From Cranoglanis bouderius (lineage: Eukaryota > Chordata > Actinopteri > Siluriformes > Cranoglanididae): a stretch of DNA of 64,000 bases. The notes under the pieces were generated by a model that saw only the letters and a list, made by a program, of their open reading frames with translations, ran no database searches and was not told where the DNA came from. Every line of letters begins with the position of its first letter. Position 1 is the stretch's first letter. Below, in pieces: positions 10,920 through 23,060 of this stretch. Where the stretch lies: the NCBI GenBank assembly GCA_023630585.1, contig CM042555.1, positions 4,685,001 through 4,749,000 on the forward strand. The letters run 5' to 3'. Position numbers and translations under genes: made by a program.

Positions 10920-12860
10920 AATCTGAAACCTGGCCTTGATTATATTATATTATTCATTTATTTTTGTTAATCTAGAGCCTAAAACTCATTGGCCAGTGGT
11001 CCTGAGATCTACATCTGGTCCAGAGTGTGCTGTCATGTCTGGCATCCTTGTGTTTCTGTGAATGTGTGTATTACAGCATCTGTTATCTACTTCAGTCCCA
11101 TCGATCTGAGATTTGAGCAAAAACAGTCTTTCTCTCTTGCCCTTTCCACTGTCCTGTGATGTTAGCTGTGATTGAAGGTAAGTAGGTAGCAGAGGGACCC
11201 GGTGCTTTTTAGAGCATTAAATCCGAACCACTGCAGATTCCTGTACCTGTCGTTCTCCGCTGTCAGTGAATGTCAGACAGACGGAGAGAGAGAGTGAAAG
11301 AGAGAGAGAGAGACTGGTACCAGGGGCCAACAGAGCTACATGAACAAGCCATTTATATCTGTACAGTGTTGTGAACAAGACTGAAACACAGGGGATGTGT
11401 AGATTTGTGTGTGTGTGTGTGTGTTCATCTCCAGCTTCGCTTCCATGCTGGATGGGTTGTACTACAGGAGACCTGATGAAGATGAAACATTACGATGTTG
11501 GCTTTGACAAGTGTGTGTGTGTTAGTTGAAGCAGAAGAGATGAGGGAAAGTGGACAGCCGGTGGCCCCAGGAGAGGGCCAGGGGGCAGGAGGGGCATACA
11601 CACACAAATACACACACAAAAACACACAATTCTGACTACTGCATATTGATCCAGTCCACTCAAAAAGCCTCTATGTGCAGCATGCTTTTTTGTTGTTGTT
11701 GTTTTTTTGTTTTTTTTTGGATGTGTGTCAATGTGTGGGTGGACGCTTGTCATATGTCTAAATCATTTGCACTAGATAGTTATTAAATCAGACACGAGCA
11801 CTCCTAGAACATGCCTACTTTGTGTTAGATTTCTGAGACTCAACGTCACAACTTGGACTTATTCACTGCAAGCCTAATTCTTCTCTGAACAATTACACAC
11901 CCAATACACACAGTTCTATCCACATATCCACGTAAGCTATCTGCAGGTCTTATGAGAACCTTGCTTAACCTGTTAATGCTAACATCTTCTCTAACATATT
12001 ACCTCACGTATTCTAGGAAACAGAAGTCACACTCGGCACACCCAGCATGTGTCCTGCTAAGCAGGACACGAGTGCTAGCGTAGGATTTGGCTAGTCTAAT
12101 ACCAAACAAAAGCCTCCATGTTAACACATGATTTAGCTGCATTAGAGGCTTTGTTTTACACAGCACAAATACAAAATGAGAATGATTCATGGATTTGTTT
12201 TACAGTATGTTCCGAAAGCGTGACGTCCCAATCAATTGTTGACGCATTTCAAGGAGATCGCCGGTCGGCTTTTTGTTTGTATTAGTGACGTAGCAAACAA
12301 TTGACAAATGCTTATATAGCCATGAGTAATTAGCGGAAATCCACCATGCAGGTACGGCTCTAGTGTCCATAGAAATCGATCATACTTTAGCTGAACGCTC
12401 ATTCTCGGTCTCTCCGATGGCTGGTGCATTATTGCATATACCACATATCTTCTATAAAGTGACAGCATAGACTATTTCCTACTTTCATCAAACGGTGAGG
12501 TACATTTGTAGGGAAAAAAATCATTTCTTTCTGCCGCCATTGTTTTGTGTATAGATATACAGTATATAGATCAGTTTTATCACAACCATGAACATTGGAG
12601 ATGTTCAGAGTGATGAAATCGGCACTCTTTTTCATATATATATTTTGGCTCTGGTAGGTTCCAGATAGGACTGTAGACAAGACTGCGATTGTCAAATCCA
12701 AGACTAGTCCAACACCAGGACTAGCTGAGATTGAGTCAAGACCGAGTGTTAAGGGGGTCGAGGCAAAATCAAGGTCAATTCAAAATAAAAGCGAGACCAA
12801 AAACCATTCAATCCCTTTTGAGGCCAGGACTAGAACTATTCTAGTTCATTCATTCATTGC
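10920..12860. other. Non-coding, GA and GT simple repeats
   Basis: No credible exon is seen. The stretch holds a GA-rich tract (about 11283-11312), a GT tract (11406-11423) and a poly(T)-rich patch around 11685-11720. The remainder is unremarkable AT-rich DNA. Confidence 0.6.
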
Positions 12861-12869
12861 ACCAATGAC

Positions 12870-13430
12870 TATAGTTGTGTCCCAAATGACATACTATACT
12901 ATACACTTATACTATGCACTATACACTCTGCCGTGTAGTGTATGAATTTTAGAAGGGTAGAATCGTCTCTAATGGCACACTTTCGGTATTGTACTAACCG
13001 GAAGTATATGCTGTTTCCCGGTCGAGGGCAAATTACGTCGAACGCACGTAATGCGATGGCGCCAGCATTAGCGAAATAGCTAAACAGATAACAAAAATGA
13101 ATTGGTACATTTTACTGTTTATGTTTATGTTTCCTTTTATGCCCAACAAGACCTCAGTCACCGTCAGACGGAGGCGTAGTCGTCTCCGCAGGCGAATTTT
13201 GCTCGGACAATTTAAAATCAACATAGTAAGTTGTGGTTGTGGCTATGGCAACGACCTGTGTAGGTCTCAAGGACGTAAACAGACAAACAGCTTACATTGT
13301 GCTTGATTGCAGGCTTGTCCCAGTTGCTAGGATGTCTTGCATGACACGTGTCTTGTATCATAAAGTTCATTTTGCTGCAGGTGTGACACTCATGACACCC
13401 CGAAAAAAAAGATTGGTATGAAACGGCCTT
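12870..13430. repeat. Possible short DNA element starting 'gttgtgtcccaaatgacata'
   Basis: The sequence gttgtgtcccaaatgacata then ctatactatacacttatact resembles a start seen in many fish interspersed repeats. I could not find a matching inverted right end, so limits are approximate. The Arg-rich reading frame around 13150-13200 (VRRRRSRLRRR on plus, also Arg-rich on minus) comes from a cgtctccg-type near-palindrome and is not a convincing protein. Confidence 0.3.
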
Positions 13431-13439
13431 GTTTATGAC

Positions 13440-15370
13440 GCAACGGCAGGGAGGGAAGAGTGGGGTTGTATCCTGAATGTTTTGTTTCTTTAATTAAACT
13501 AACCACCAGCATCAAAGTCTCACCTAGTAATTTTCAGTTGGCTGCGTGGTGCATTGTTGAACAGGTGTCGCAGGCATGCCGCAACAGAAAAAATGTCAAA
13601 TCTTCAAACTCAGCACAGCACGCTCACAGGAACAACCAGGTCCTGGGCGAAATGGATCAAAAACTAGTTTTAATTGTCTGACATAAAAAGTATTGTGTTG
13701 TCTGTGTTTGTTTGACTTTTTTTTTAAAATCCTTCTGTGAACCTGACTACCATTTACGGTGGCACATAGCTAAAACCTGCTTTTCTGAAGCCAGGTAATG
13801 AAGCCAGGTAATGAGCCTTGATTAGTCAAAAGAGAAAAACATTTTTTTTAAAAATCTACGACAGCATGCGAGGAGTTAGTTCAGGTCTTGCCATCAAAGG
13901 TAGCACTAGGTGGCTAAGAGGTTTTGCTTGAGATTAGCTGGCGGTGGGAGTGGCTTGACAACAATGGTTCATTTAGTGCAATTATCATGACATGAAATAT
14001 GCAAATCTTTTTCTGTTCGTGACTTGTACTGCTTGAATTCAGTTGCACTACGACACTTCGGTATTTGTTAAAGGAACATTCCACCCTGGGAAACATTAAA
14101 CGTGTCTATGTTGTAATATTTGTCATGTGCTTAGTGATCATGGCGCAAATTTTATGGTTGTTGCTGCATTTTCATTATCGGTGTAAGAAGCCACTCTGAC
14201 ATCACAAGGGCAGTGTCAATGGTGTTTAATTGGAGAATGAATGTAAATGATCTAAAACTTAAGGGATAACTTCAGGTTCCGCTGTTAGTTCGTAAAAGCA
14301 AAAGAGCAAGAGCTTTTTTTCCTCACTCACCATTTTCCAGCAACAGTCAACGTCATTTCACTGAGAAATCCAATGTAAAATTTACAACACAGCTCGGCTA
14401 GTCAGCAATCTGTGCGATGACGGCGGTATTAGAATGAAACTTAAAGCTTTCGAAAGCTGATATGTTTGAGCGAAGTGTACAGACCAGGAGGTGAGAGAGA
14501 AATGGACAGACTAAAGTATTAAAGCGCCGCTGCATCAGTGTCCGTAGATAGAGATAAAGCTATCAGCAGCACTATCATATAAGTAGTCGAACAGTATTGT
14601 GGTTAAAGCAGGAAGCCGTAAACCAAGGTGAAAATAGTCTGAAGAAGTTTAAAGTCAAAGAAGTCAACTCCGAATTTTATTTTAAAAAATGAATCTTAGA
14701 TGTCATTGAAGATGACATCATGGTTTGCGCACAAGCTGTGTAATTGACGGACGAACAATTCATAGACAACAATATGCACATCAACATCTTGTTCTTCGAC
14801 AGTGAGCCATTTATAAAATTACACCAAGTTTGATTTCTGCATTGCTTGTATGTGATAAAAAAAATAATTGTAGCTTCTGACAAGTTTATTGCTTTTGTGA
14901 CTTTTGACTTTCAGCCATTTTTATGGCTTTGTGATATAAAATCATTATTCCTTTACCACAAGAAAGGTTTTAGACGTTCCTGTTTCGTATAGAGCATACA
15001 GTACATGTGGCGGTGTAGGAAAACTTGTCGGATGTCTCTGTGGTGGACTTCTGGGGGGGAAAAAGGAGACAAAAAGGATGAATAGTCACCTCAACACCAT
15101 AAACATATTTCATCAAAATGGTGTGTGTGTGTCCCATCCACCAGCCAGCTACTAACCGGTAAGGGTGAAAGCTACCACGTTCTTCCTCCGAGACACTTGA
15201 AGTCAACTACTGTATGTTTTCAAACTGCTGCTCTTGCTGCCTCACAGGGCTAAGTAACGCACTCGGAGGAAAGCGCTATCTGCCGCCTTCCACATACATG
15301 AGCGGCTACATATTTATTTGTCTGTATTGTTGCAAACAAAAAAAAAAAAAAAAAAAAGTTCTTTTCAATG
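13440..15370. other. Non-coding stretch, no gene seen
   Basis: It contains a 14-bp direct duplication (gaagccaggtaatg at about 13789-13816), a repeat-like sequence beginning ttaaaggaacattccaccct at 14068, and a poly(A) run at 15340-15357. The frames here are short and lack splice or initiation context. Confidence 0.5.
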
Positions 15371-15379
15371 TTCCATCAG

Positions 15380-15685
15380 TAAGATTTTAATTCAGTAAGC
15401 CATCTTTTAGTTATAGGGCCTCATCATCATGGAATGACTTGCAGAACCATCTGAAACTCGTGCAGTTAATTTCATGATCAGGTTTCACGCTATTTACCGT
15501 ATAAGGGAATAGTTCCAGCTCCTGTATTTTTTTCACAGAGCATTTATTAGTAATATTTGTTATGTCCTTTGTCTGTTGTCTGTAGTAACTGTTGTGCTGC
15601 CTTCTTGGCCAGGACTTGCTTCTAAAGGAGACTTTTTTGTCTCAGTGTTTCTACCCTAGTTAAATAAAGGTTAAATAAATGAATA
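15380..15685 (+). pseudogene. 3' end of a non-LTR retrotransposon (LINE)
   Basis: The frame from about 15409 reads SYRASSSWNDLQNHLKLVQL, matching the conserved 'APxLWNxLQxxLKL..LISL..FK' text at the C-terminus of fish LINE reverse-transcriptase proteins of the L2/Jockey type. The 3' region has cttcttggccaggactt and ends in a tail of ttaaataaaggttaaataaa, as expected for such elements. It is heavily 5' truncated, as LINE copies usually are, and not functional. The exact clade is inferred. Confidence 0.65.
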
Positions 15686-15689
15686 TCTA

Positions 15690-16930
15690 AGAATTTCCAC
15701 TGTTTTCGACAAAATTGTGGTTCAGTTATTTTAGGTCAGTTGTTTGCGTGTTTTTTTTGGGTTTGATAATGACTTTTTGCCTGTAATTAGCTCTAAGCAG
15801 GTGATCAAAACAGTGAGTGAACTATATATAGGTTGGTCGTGTTATTCTGGTTAGATTTTCAAGCATGACACAGCTCTGTGAGGAAGTTCACACCAGAATG
15901 AGTTTCAGTGTGTTCCAGTGGTGGGCAGTGGGCAGGGGTGATGCTGGGGGGAAAAGTCATAGGGCATTTCTTTTGGTTTGTGGTTTGAAATCTCCCAAAG
16001 GCATGTCTTTCTCAGTGTCACATGTAATATTTTAAGATAATAATAATTAAAAAAAAGTATCCGTTTAGAAAAGGGCGTTTGACTTAAGGTAATCGAGCAC
16101 AAAGCTGTTAGTGTGCGCAAACATCAGTAGAATGCCTCAGGTCTCGAGGCATGTCTTTAATAGCTGTACAAACATTGAGGTGAATATTAGACTACTTCTC
16201 TTTGTGGCAGGAAGAATGAATGCACCACACCCATTTGTAATTTAAAAAAATTGCAATTTGCTCTCTGATCCACACAGTCCTTTGTCTCCACACCAATGTC
16301 AATACTCAAACATGTAGGCATAATGCAGGTTTACAGAATATGTTGTGTTCGGGCAGTGGCTTGATGGCAAAGGTCCGACAACATCGACTAGGAAATGATA
16401 ACCATGTTCACGTTGGCGTTATTGACAGGGACGGGATGGGAAGGTCATTCACACTGATAAAGCAAACTAAAAGACAGATCTTTATAACTATTCTGTGAAA
16501 AAGTGATCTAATTTCATGCAAAAAAAAAAAACACGCAAGGAGCATTTATACAATACGTTGGTTACAATTAGCACAAAATGTTGCTTAGGTTAAAATTAGA
16601 CCTAGAGATGGGAATATATTTTTTCTTACTTCATTGTATGAAACTGAAACAATCTGCCCGACGTGTTTGAAGTTGTATGAACATCTTATAGCATCAGGTT
16701 TGGCATCCACAAAACAAACACTGATAATGTATGCTAAAAATTTAAATAGCAGTCAATAATTAAGGAAGTTGGAACCACTTGAACAAATTAATTACATGTA
16801 ATCTTCATATCTGTCATTTTTAGTATGCTTGATTTATGATTGTTTTGTGGTCCTTATATGACATTAAAATGAAACCAGTCTGACTTGTTTGACATTGTAT
16901 GAACATCTGGCTTGGAATCAACATCATCTT
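15690..16930. other. Non-coding AT-rich stretch
   Basis: No exon, RNA gene or clear element was found. It contains short poly(A) runs (16521-16532) and ordinary AT-rich sequence. Confidence 0.5.
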
Positions 16931-16939
16931 AAATGTATT

Positions 16940-17250
16940 ATAAAGGTAGCATTGCCGCCTCACAGCTACAGGGTTCCTGGTTCGATCCTGAGCTTGGGTT
17001 ACTGTCTATGTGAAGTTTTGCATGTTCTCCACATGTTTGTGTGGGTTCTTCCGGGTTCTCTGCTTTCCTCCACCTTCCAGAAATTTGCTAGTAGTTCGGT
17101 TGGTTACTCTAAATTGCCAATAGGTGTGAATGAGTGTGTAGCACCCTGTAACGAACTGGCATCCCATCCATGGTGTATCCATGGTGGGGACAGACTCCAG
17201 ATCAACTCCGGATCCACTTACGGAAGATGAATGCTTGAATGAATGACCAA
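16940..17250 (+). mobile_element. SINE with tRNA-like head and core domain
   Basis: The head has ggtagcattgccgcctcaca and cctggttcgatcctgagc (B box GGTTCGATCC). The core shows gttttgcatgttctccacat, ttcttccgggttctctgctt, ctctaaattgcc and gaactggcatcccatccat, matching the core of the 7450-7735 element and V-SINE-like fish elements. The tail ends near gaatgcttgaatgaatga, which resembles the TGAATGAA-type tail. Confidence 0.75.
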
Positions 17251-17297
17251 ACCTCTAACCCTAGGCCTTTACCACTCTTTAGATATGAGTCAAGTGA

Positions 17298-17490
17298 TTC
17301 ACTTATTTTTGAACGACTCTTTAATATGATTCACCTATTCGTAAATGCCTCTTTGAAGAGATTCACCTATTTGTAAATGACTCTTCAAGCAATTCACCTA
17401 TTTGCAAACAACTCTTTGAGCTGATTCACTTCTTTGTAAACGATTCTTCGAGGTGAGTTGCTTATTTGCAAATGACTCGAACAGTTCGAT
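17298..17490. repeat. 32-bp minisatellite, six diverged copies
   Basis: Successive units begin ttcacttatttttgaacgac, ttcacctattcgtaaatgcc, ttcacctatttgtaaatgac, ttcacctatttgcaaacaac and ttcacttctttgtaaacgat, each 31-32 bases long. A sixth begins gttgcttatttgcaaatgac. The units carry a conserved 'gactcttt' core. Confidence 0.85.
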
Positions 17491-17695
17491 CCTCCATTAC
17501 CTACCCTATCATACTATAACCTCTCGTTTTTATATGACTCGGCTCATCAGAACTCATTTCAGACTCCTTATGAATCAAGAGACCATGTTGGACGTTCATG
17601 CGAACAGCCTGTCTAATCTATCACACACATACACACAAGTACTTTAGGCCACATGCCTCTTTTGGGCTTCTCTCTCTCTTTTTTTTCTTCATTTG

Positions 17696-17722
17696 TGTGT
17701 GTGTGTGTGTGTGTGTGAGTGT
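17696..17722. repeat. (TG)n microsatellite
   Basis: A short tract of alternating TG follows a CT/T-rich run at about 17671-17690. Confidence 0.9.
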
Positions 17723-18445
17723 GTATGCTCTGTACATGCTCTCGGTGTGCCTTCAGGGTTGCTTGGCCCGCCTGCTTCTTTCAACAAATTGCTGGCAGTT
17801 CGCAGCCTTTTAAATGGCACACTACTTTAATTACAGTATTTACTTATTAGGCTGAAACAAAAGCTGTGTCCACACAGCAGGAGGGTCAGGTGAGCCTTGA
17901 GTTCAAACACCTGGCAAAGTTTAGACATGCACACAAACACACACATGCACACACATGCACACAGTATTTCTGTTTAATATGTCTCTAACACGCTTGCCTT
18001 TTTTTTTTTTTTCATGCCACCATTTAATCGCCTGATCATTTTCCCAGACTGTAAATTACCGTGCCCTCCACTAATTTTGGCACCCGTGGTAAATATGAGC
18101 AAAGAAGGCTGTGAAAAAATTGTCTTTATTTTTTAACCTTTTGATGTTTTGTTCAGAAAATTTACAAAATTACTGCTCTCATGGATATCAAACAATTGCA
18201 AACACAACACAGGTTTATCCCCCCAAAAAATCTCTTTGTTAAATATAGGTGTGCAACAATTATTGGCACCCCTGTGGATTCATATGCGAAAAATATATTT
18301 GAAGTATATTCCCATTGATATTTTACATTTGTTTAGTACACCTGGGTGACTAGGATCGGGAAATTGTTCAACCATGACTTCCTGTTTCACAGGGGTATAA
18401 ATATGAGGTAATACATAGGCCAAATTCCCTTAGTCATTCATAACA

Positions 18446-19049
18446 ATGAGTAAGACCAAGGAATATAGCTGTGATGTGCGGCAAAAGGTTGTTGAGCGTC
18501 ACAAAATGGTAAGTGGCTATAAGAAAAGCATTGAAAATTTCCACCATCAGGGCAATGATTAAGAAGTTCCAGTCAACTGGAAATGTTATGAATCAACCTG
18601 GAATTGGACGTGTGTCTATAATTGTCTCAACGCACTGTGAAGAGGATGGTTCGAGTGGCCAAAAAATCTCCAAGGATCACAGCTGGAGAACTGCAGAAGT
18701 TAGTTGCGTTCACCTAAATCACCACAAGTTGTTTGGAAGGTTTTCAAGAAAAAAGTCTCTACTCTCATCCAGAAACAAACTCAAGCATCTTCAGTTTGCC
18801 AGACACTACTGGAACTTCAAATGGGATCGGGTTCTATGGTCAGATGAAACCAAAATAGAGCTTTTTGGCAATAAACACCAGAGATGGTTTTGGCGCACAC
18901 AGAGAGGTAGCCATATGGAAAAGTACCTCATGCCCACGGTTAAATATGGTGGCGGCTCTTTAATGTTTTGGGGCTGTTTTTCTGCCAGAGGACCTGGACA
19001 TTTTGTTAGGATACATGGCATCATGGACTCAAATATTAACAGATATTAA
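18446..19049 (+). pseudogene. Tc1-like transposase, N-terminal and first catalytic part
   Basis: The presumed start at 18446 gives MSKTKEYSCDVRQKVVERHK, then a small deletion shifts the frame into the open stretch 18513-19049. That stretch begins IRKALKISTIRAMIKKFQST, which resembles the DNA-binding domain of the family. It carries WSDETKIELFG with the first catalytic Asp near 18845, followed by the Gly-rich KYGGGSLMFWGCFS. It stops at 19049, before the QQDNA motif. A full transposase would be about 340 residues and would bind the inverted repeats in the nucleus. This copy cannot make one. Confidence 0.85.
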
Positions 19050-19084
19050 ATGAAAACCTGACTGCCTCTGCCAGAAAGCTTAAA

Positions 19085-19492
19085 ATGGGCTGTGGTTGGA
19101 TCTTCCAGCAGGACAATGCTCCAAAACATACATCAAAATCAACACAAAAATGGTTTACTGACCACAAAATCAAGGTCCTGCCATGGCCATCCCAGTCCCC
19201 TGACTTGAAACCCATAGAAAACCTGTGGGGTGAACTGAAGAGGAGAGTCCACCAGCGTGGACTTCGAAATTTGAAGGATCTGGAGAGATTCTGTATGGAG
19301 GAATGGTCTCAGATCCCTTGCCATGTATTCTCCAACCTCATCAGGTGTTATAGGAGAAGACTCAGAGCTGTTATCTTGGCAAAGGGAGGTAGCACAAAAG
19401 TATTGACTAAAAGGGTGCCAATAATTGTTGCACACCTGTATTTAACAAAGATATATTTTTTTTATAAACGTGTTATTTTTGCAATTGTTTGA
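19085..19492 (+). pseudogene. Tc1-like transposase, C-terminal catalytic part
   Basis: The frame opens with GCGWIFQQDNAPKHTSKSTQ, giving the second catalytic Asp, then SPDLKPIENLWGELKRRV with the catalytic Glu. The spacing between these residues is as expected for DD34E. It runs on through the usual C-terminal LKDLERFCMEEWSQIPC text and into the 3' inverted repeat. It is separated from the first part by a stop at 19047-19049 and a frameshift. Confidence 0.88.
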
Positions 19493-19649
19493 TATCCATG
19501 AGAGCAGAGTATTTTTGTGATTTTTTTTTTTTTTTTAACAAAAGATCAAAAGATTAAACAATAAAGACAATTTTTCACAGCCTTCTTTGCTCATATTTTC
19601 CAAGGGTGCCAATATTAGTGGAGGGCACTGTATCTGCTTGTAAACGATG

Positions 19650-20960
19650 TTTGTTCAAAAGGAACAAGCATAATCTGAAATTACTCCACGGACTTGAATA
19701 ACTTGTTAGAATCTGCGATTAATCCCGCAATCCATTGTACAGATAATTAAAACGTTGGAAAACATAAATTGCTCTGGTAATTACACAATCTCGCGTCTCC
19801 CCCTCAGGTATCGCCATACACCCTGTCATGTTCTACCTGATGGTAGCTGAGATTTGTGAGAGAATGCCCGTAAAGAGACGTCACTCTTCTCACACACTTA
19901 TTTCCTTTCCATGTGCGTCAATCAAGCGAAATGTTAACTATCTCTACTTTTTCCACTCACTTTGAACTACATGTCTTACTCAGGTTACCACAAAAAAGGA
20001 ATGTGTTGAACTCTGAAACATTTGTATTCTGTCCTCGGGCATGGGCTGTTAAGTCATAATTGGCGAGAATAACGATATGGTGTGATAGGAGAGATGATAG
20101 ATGAAAAGGGTTGGCTCTATCTGTTTTTCTTTCTTTTCTTTTTTTCTTCTTTTATTCTTTTCCCTGTCATGTCTACCTCGCATACTTTCTCCGCAACCTC
20201 TCTCTCAATCTCGACCTCCCTCATTCCTCGTGTTTGAAGTTATGCCTTTGGAACAATGTACCTCCTCAGTAATTATCATGTCACTAGCAACTGAACTGCA
20301 ATTATGTTTATTGCTTGTTTAAATCGCTTTGTGTGTTTACCAGTCTGTGAGGTTATTGCTTGGTTTACTTTTAACTAGGGGGTTTCCCATTGCTTTTACT
20401 TATCCGTTAAACAGAAAATCAGTTTGGGTTACTTCGTACATTTGCGTCACCCATGTTGTCACAGATGACAGATGATCCTTTCCAAATAATTAAGCTGCGA
20501 ATATGTGGAAACACTGACAAAAGCAAGCAAAATAAATTCCAACTCATATAATGTTCCTGCTTGCAAAACATCACAAGTATACGTGTCAAGAGACTCAACA
20601 GACAACAGAGTAATATTTTCTATGTGCGATGTTGTCAGAAAGAATGGGCAAAACAAAAACATACAAAAGTCTTGGTAAGTTCAGAGGTTCGTACAACTGA
20701 GCATGACTCCGAAGTGAGTCCTTGGGTGAATGTGTGAGTGTGATTGGGGACAGGGTGAGTGCGATCAAAAGTCCGGGGCAGCCATGTCTATAGGCCGTGG
20801 TGTGTTCTGGGAAACTGAGTTCACGGATGGAGTTGACCTGACAGGTGTGAGAAGAGAACGCCACAGCACAGAGCTGAAAGGTTGTCCAAAGCCTTTCAGA
20901 CTTGTGGATAATCGCTAGATACTTGTTTGTTTTCCTCAGCCTGTATTAACTCACTTCACC
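19650..20960. other. Non-coding; part may be conserved
   Basis: The segment 19680-19830 (cttgaataacttgttagaat, gcgattaatcccgcaatcca, taaattgctctggtaattac) is unique, homeobox-site rich in TAATTA/ATTA words and could be a regulatory element. The rest has a CT-rich patch (20130-20220) and no gene. Confidence 0.3.
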
Positions 20961-21419
20961 TGCACCCTAGCTCAGCGTACACTGTTACATTACTTTAGCT
21001 GCCAATTTCCAAGCAACCAACACATGTGACTGGGCAGCACATTAGAGATTTTACTGGCTAATTAATTCGATTTGTCCACCCTTCTACCATCTACCCATGA
21101 AGTTTTATAACTTTTTTTTTTTTTTTTGTTTAACCTTTTGAAAATGGCATAACATTCATCTCATTAAATATATTCACAGAATCAAACAAATGGGTGTGAT
21201 ATGATTGGAGTGATTGGATTATTTCAAATAAACTTAACCTAATTTTTCATTTGTAAGACTAGTACACACTTTGGAAGTGTATATATATAAAAAAAATTTT
21301 AAAAAACCTGAGGAACTTGTTTACAAATGAACCCGACCATCTGTAACTTTTCTGCCTCAGTCTATAAGCTATGAGGTCTATGAGGTCACGAAGTAATGGT
21401 TGTATACTTCTAAACAGGC

Positions 21420-21660
21420 CTTATTTGTAACAGGCCAATGAAAAGGCTGAATGGCGTGCTGTTCATGCAGGCCATAATTAGCCGACCCCATTTGACCGCC
21501 CGTTGTCACCTGAAGACAGGTGGGAATTGTGGAACTTTGCGTTCGGCTCGATCACATGACCAGGGTCAGACGCGGGCCACCGGTGTGCCACTATAGCTTT
21601 CAGGACAGGACCATTCATCAAGCAGGTTATTGCAGCGCTCCTGTGATGCCCACAAGGCTT
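21420..21660. other. Candidate conserved non-coding element
   Basis: This is a GC-balanced unique block that includes aggccataattagccgacc, tgacctgaagacaggtggga-like text and cgggccaccggtgtgccact. It ends just before a GT tract. Its texture differs sharply from neighbouring AT-rich DNA. There is no open frame with splice signals. Confidence 0.35.
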
Positions 21661-21913
21661 GTGAGTGTGTAGATGTGTGTATATGTGTGTGTGTGTGTTT
21701 GTGTGTATAGGTGATTGTTTTACAGTCACTTTTCACCGAACAGCAAGTTTTTCAAGTAATGCTGCTGCATGCTCGCATCTGACATGGGTAAGTGGAGTTA
21801 ACGCTCGCCGTCTCGCCGTGAGCCCTTTCCTGATCAACCTAAGATTTATGGGCCCTCAAACGCTCACGTATGACAAACTGCACATTCACAACCTCGTAAC
21901 CTCTCCCTCAGGC

Positions 21914-21951
<38 letters not shown>
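21652..21951. repeat. GT-rich tract and (TC)n microsatellite
   Basis: An interrupted GT tract lies at about 21664-21706 and a clean TC tract at 21917-21951, with unique sequence between. Confidence 0.9.
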
Positions 21952-21952
<1 letters not shown>

Positions 21953-22149
21953 CATTCCACGATTCCACAATTTTTATTTACCCTTTTATCCCACCATTTT
22001 TCTCTCACCGTGTAAACAAACACAGCTTTTGTGCAGAAGTCAAACTTTAAACACGTAATATGTCAGCAAGCAACACCTATATTTGCTGTAAACAATTGAG
22101 TACAAAATTTGCATACCCTTAGGACAAAATAAAGATATTTGGAACAAGA

Positions 22150-22880
22150 AATTGATTTAATTTATTGTTTTAGGTTTCACAGGCCTCACATATTTCTTTG
22201 TTAGCACCAAAAATGGTCCAATAGTGTATCTTAAAATAATAATAAATTGATAAAACATTATTTTAGTTACTTTTTTGTTCACATATCATAATGAATTAGA
22301 TTTTTTTCAGTGGTATAGAAAAAATAGATATAGTGTATCTTGAAATATGAATAATTGAAAAAACTAATTAATTTTAGATGTTTTATGCCCATTTGTCATT
22401 TTAACTTAATGTAATTATATTTTTATAACATAAATGATCAAATAGTGGATGTTATAATTGATTTGTTAAAAAAAAAAAAAGAAAGAAAGAAACAGATTTC
22501 CGTTGTTTTATGCCCACATATGATTTTTTTTTTTTTTTTTTTTTTTTGGTCAAATAGTGCCTTAAAATATAAATTGTGAAAATATAAGTTATATCAGCTC
22601 TTTTATTCCCACATTTCATTTTTAACATAATGGATTTTTTTTTTTTTTTTTTAACAAAAAAAAAGGTTAAATAGTGTGTCTTAGAATATTAATAATTGAA
22701 AAAAAAAATGGATGATTTTAGTTATGCTTAATGTCTACATTTTATTATTAACATAATGAAATTCTTTATATAATAATTCTTATTATTTTTAAACAGTGTC
22801 TCCTAAAATACTATTAGTGGAAAAAAACAATGATTTGATTTATGTTTCATGCCCCGGTTTCATTTTGAACTAATTTATTT
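22150..22880. repeat. AT-rich tandem repeat, period about 110-122 bp, six copies
   Basis: The landmark 'atagtgtatcttaaaata' or close variants occurs at about 22221, 22331, 22442, 22553, 22671 and 22793, spaced 110, 111, 111, 118 and 122 bases. Between landmarks each copy has a 'ttttatgcccacat..cattttaacataatg' segment and variable A or T runs, which explain the longer later units. It is a satellite-like array, not coding. I do not recognise the family. Confidence 0.8.
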
Positions 22881-23060
22881 ATTGGTTCATTAATTATGAA
22901 AAAGAAGAACATTATCCTTTTGCCACGTTTGCCACGATTGCAGTTTTCTTCAGTTATTCTTGATAACATATCACTCATATTGAGGCACTGTAACACACTC
23001 TCCGCTGTCACATTAAGCCAAAGCATTGTGTATCCAGAAGTAATGTTTGTTTTAGCGCAG

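Larger units (their letters stand above)
18057..19632 (+). mobile_element. Tc1-like transposon, nearly full length, broken
   Basis: The element is bounded by TA at both ends (18057 and 19631-19632). Its ends read accgtgccctccactaattt on the left and, inverted, gtggagggcactgta on the right. The terminal inverted repeats are long, roughly 215 bases (about 18057-18272 and 19409-19632), with matching inner and outer blocks such as ttggcacc and gaaggctgtgaaaa, the IR/DR layout common in fish Tc1 elements. At 1576 bp it is close to the usual ~1.6 kb. The transposase frame begins near 18446 (MSKTKEYSCDVRQKVVERHK) but is broken by indels and stops. Confidence 0.93.

Noticed and set aside
13033..13306. 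Arg-rich frames on both strands
   Set aside because: They come from a CG-rich near-palindromic patch in a probable interspersed repeat. No start context, splice sites or homology is recognised.
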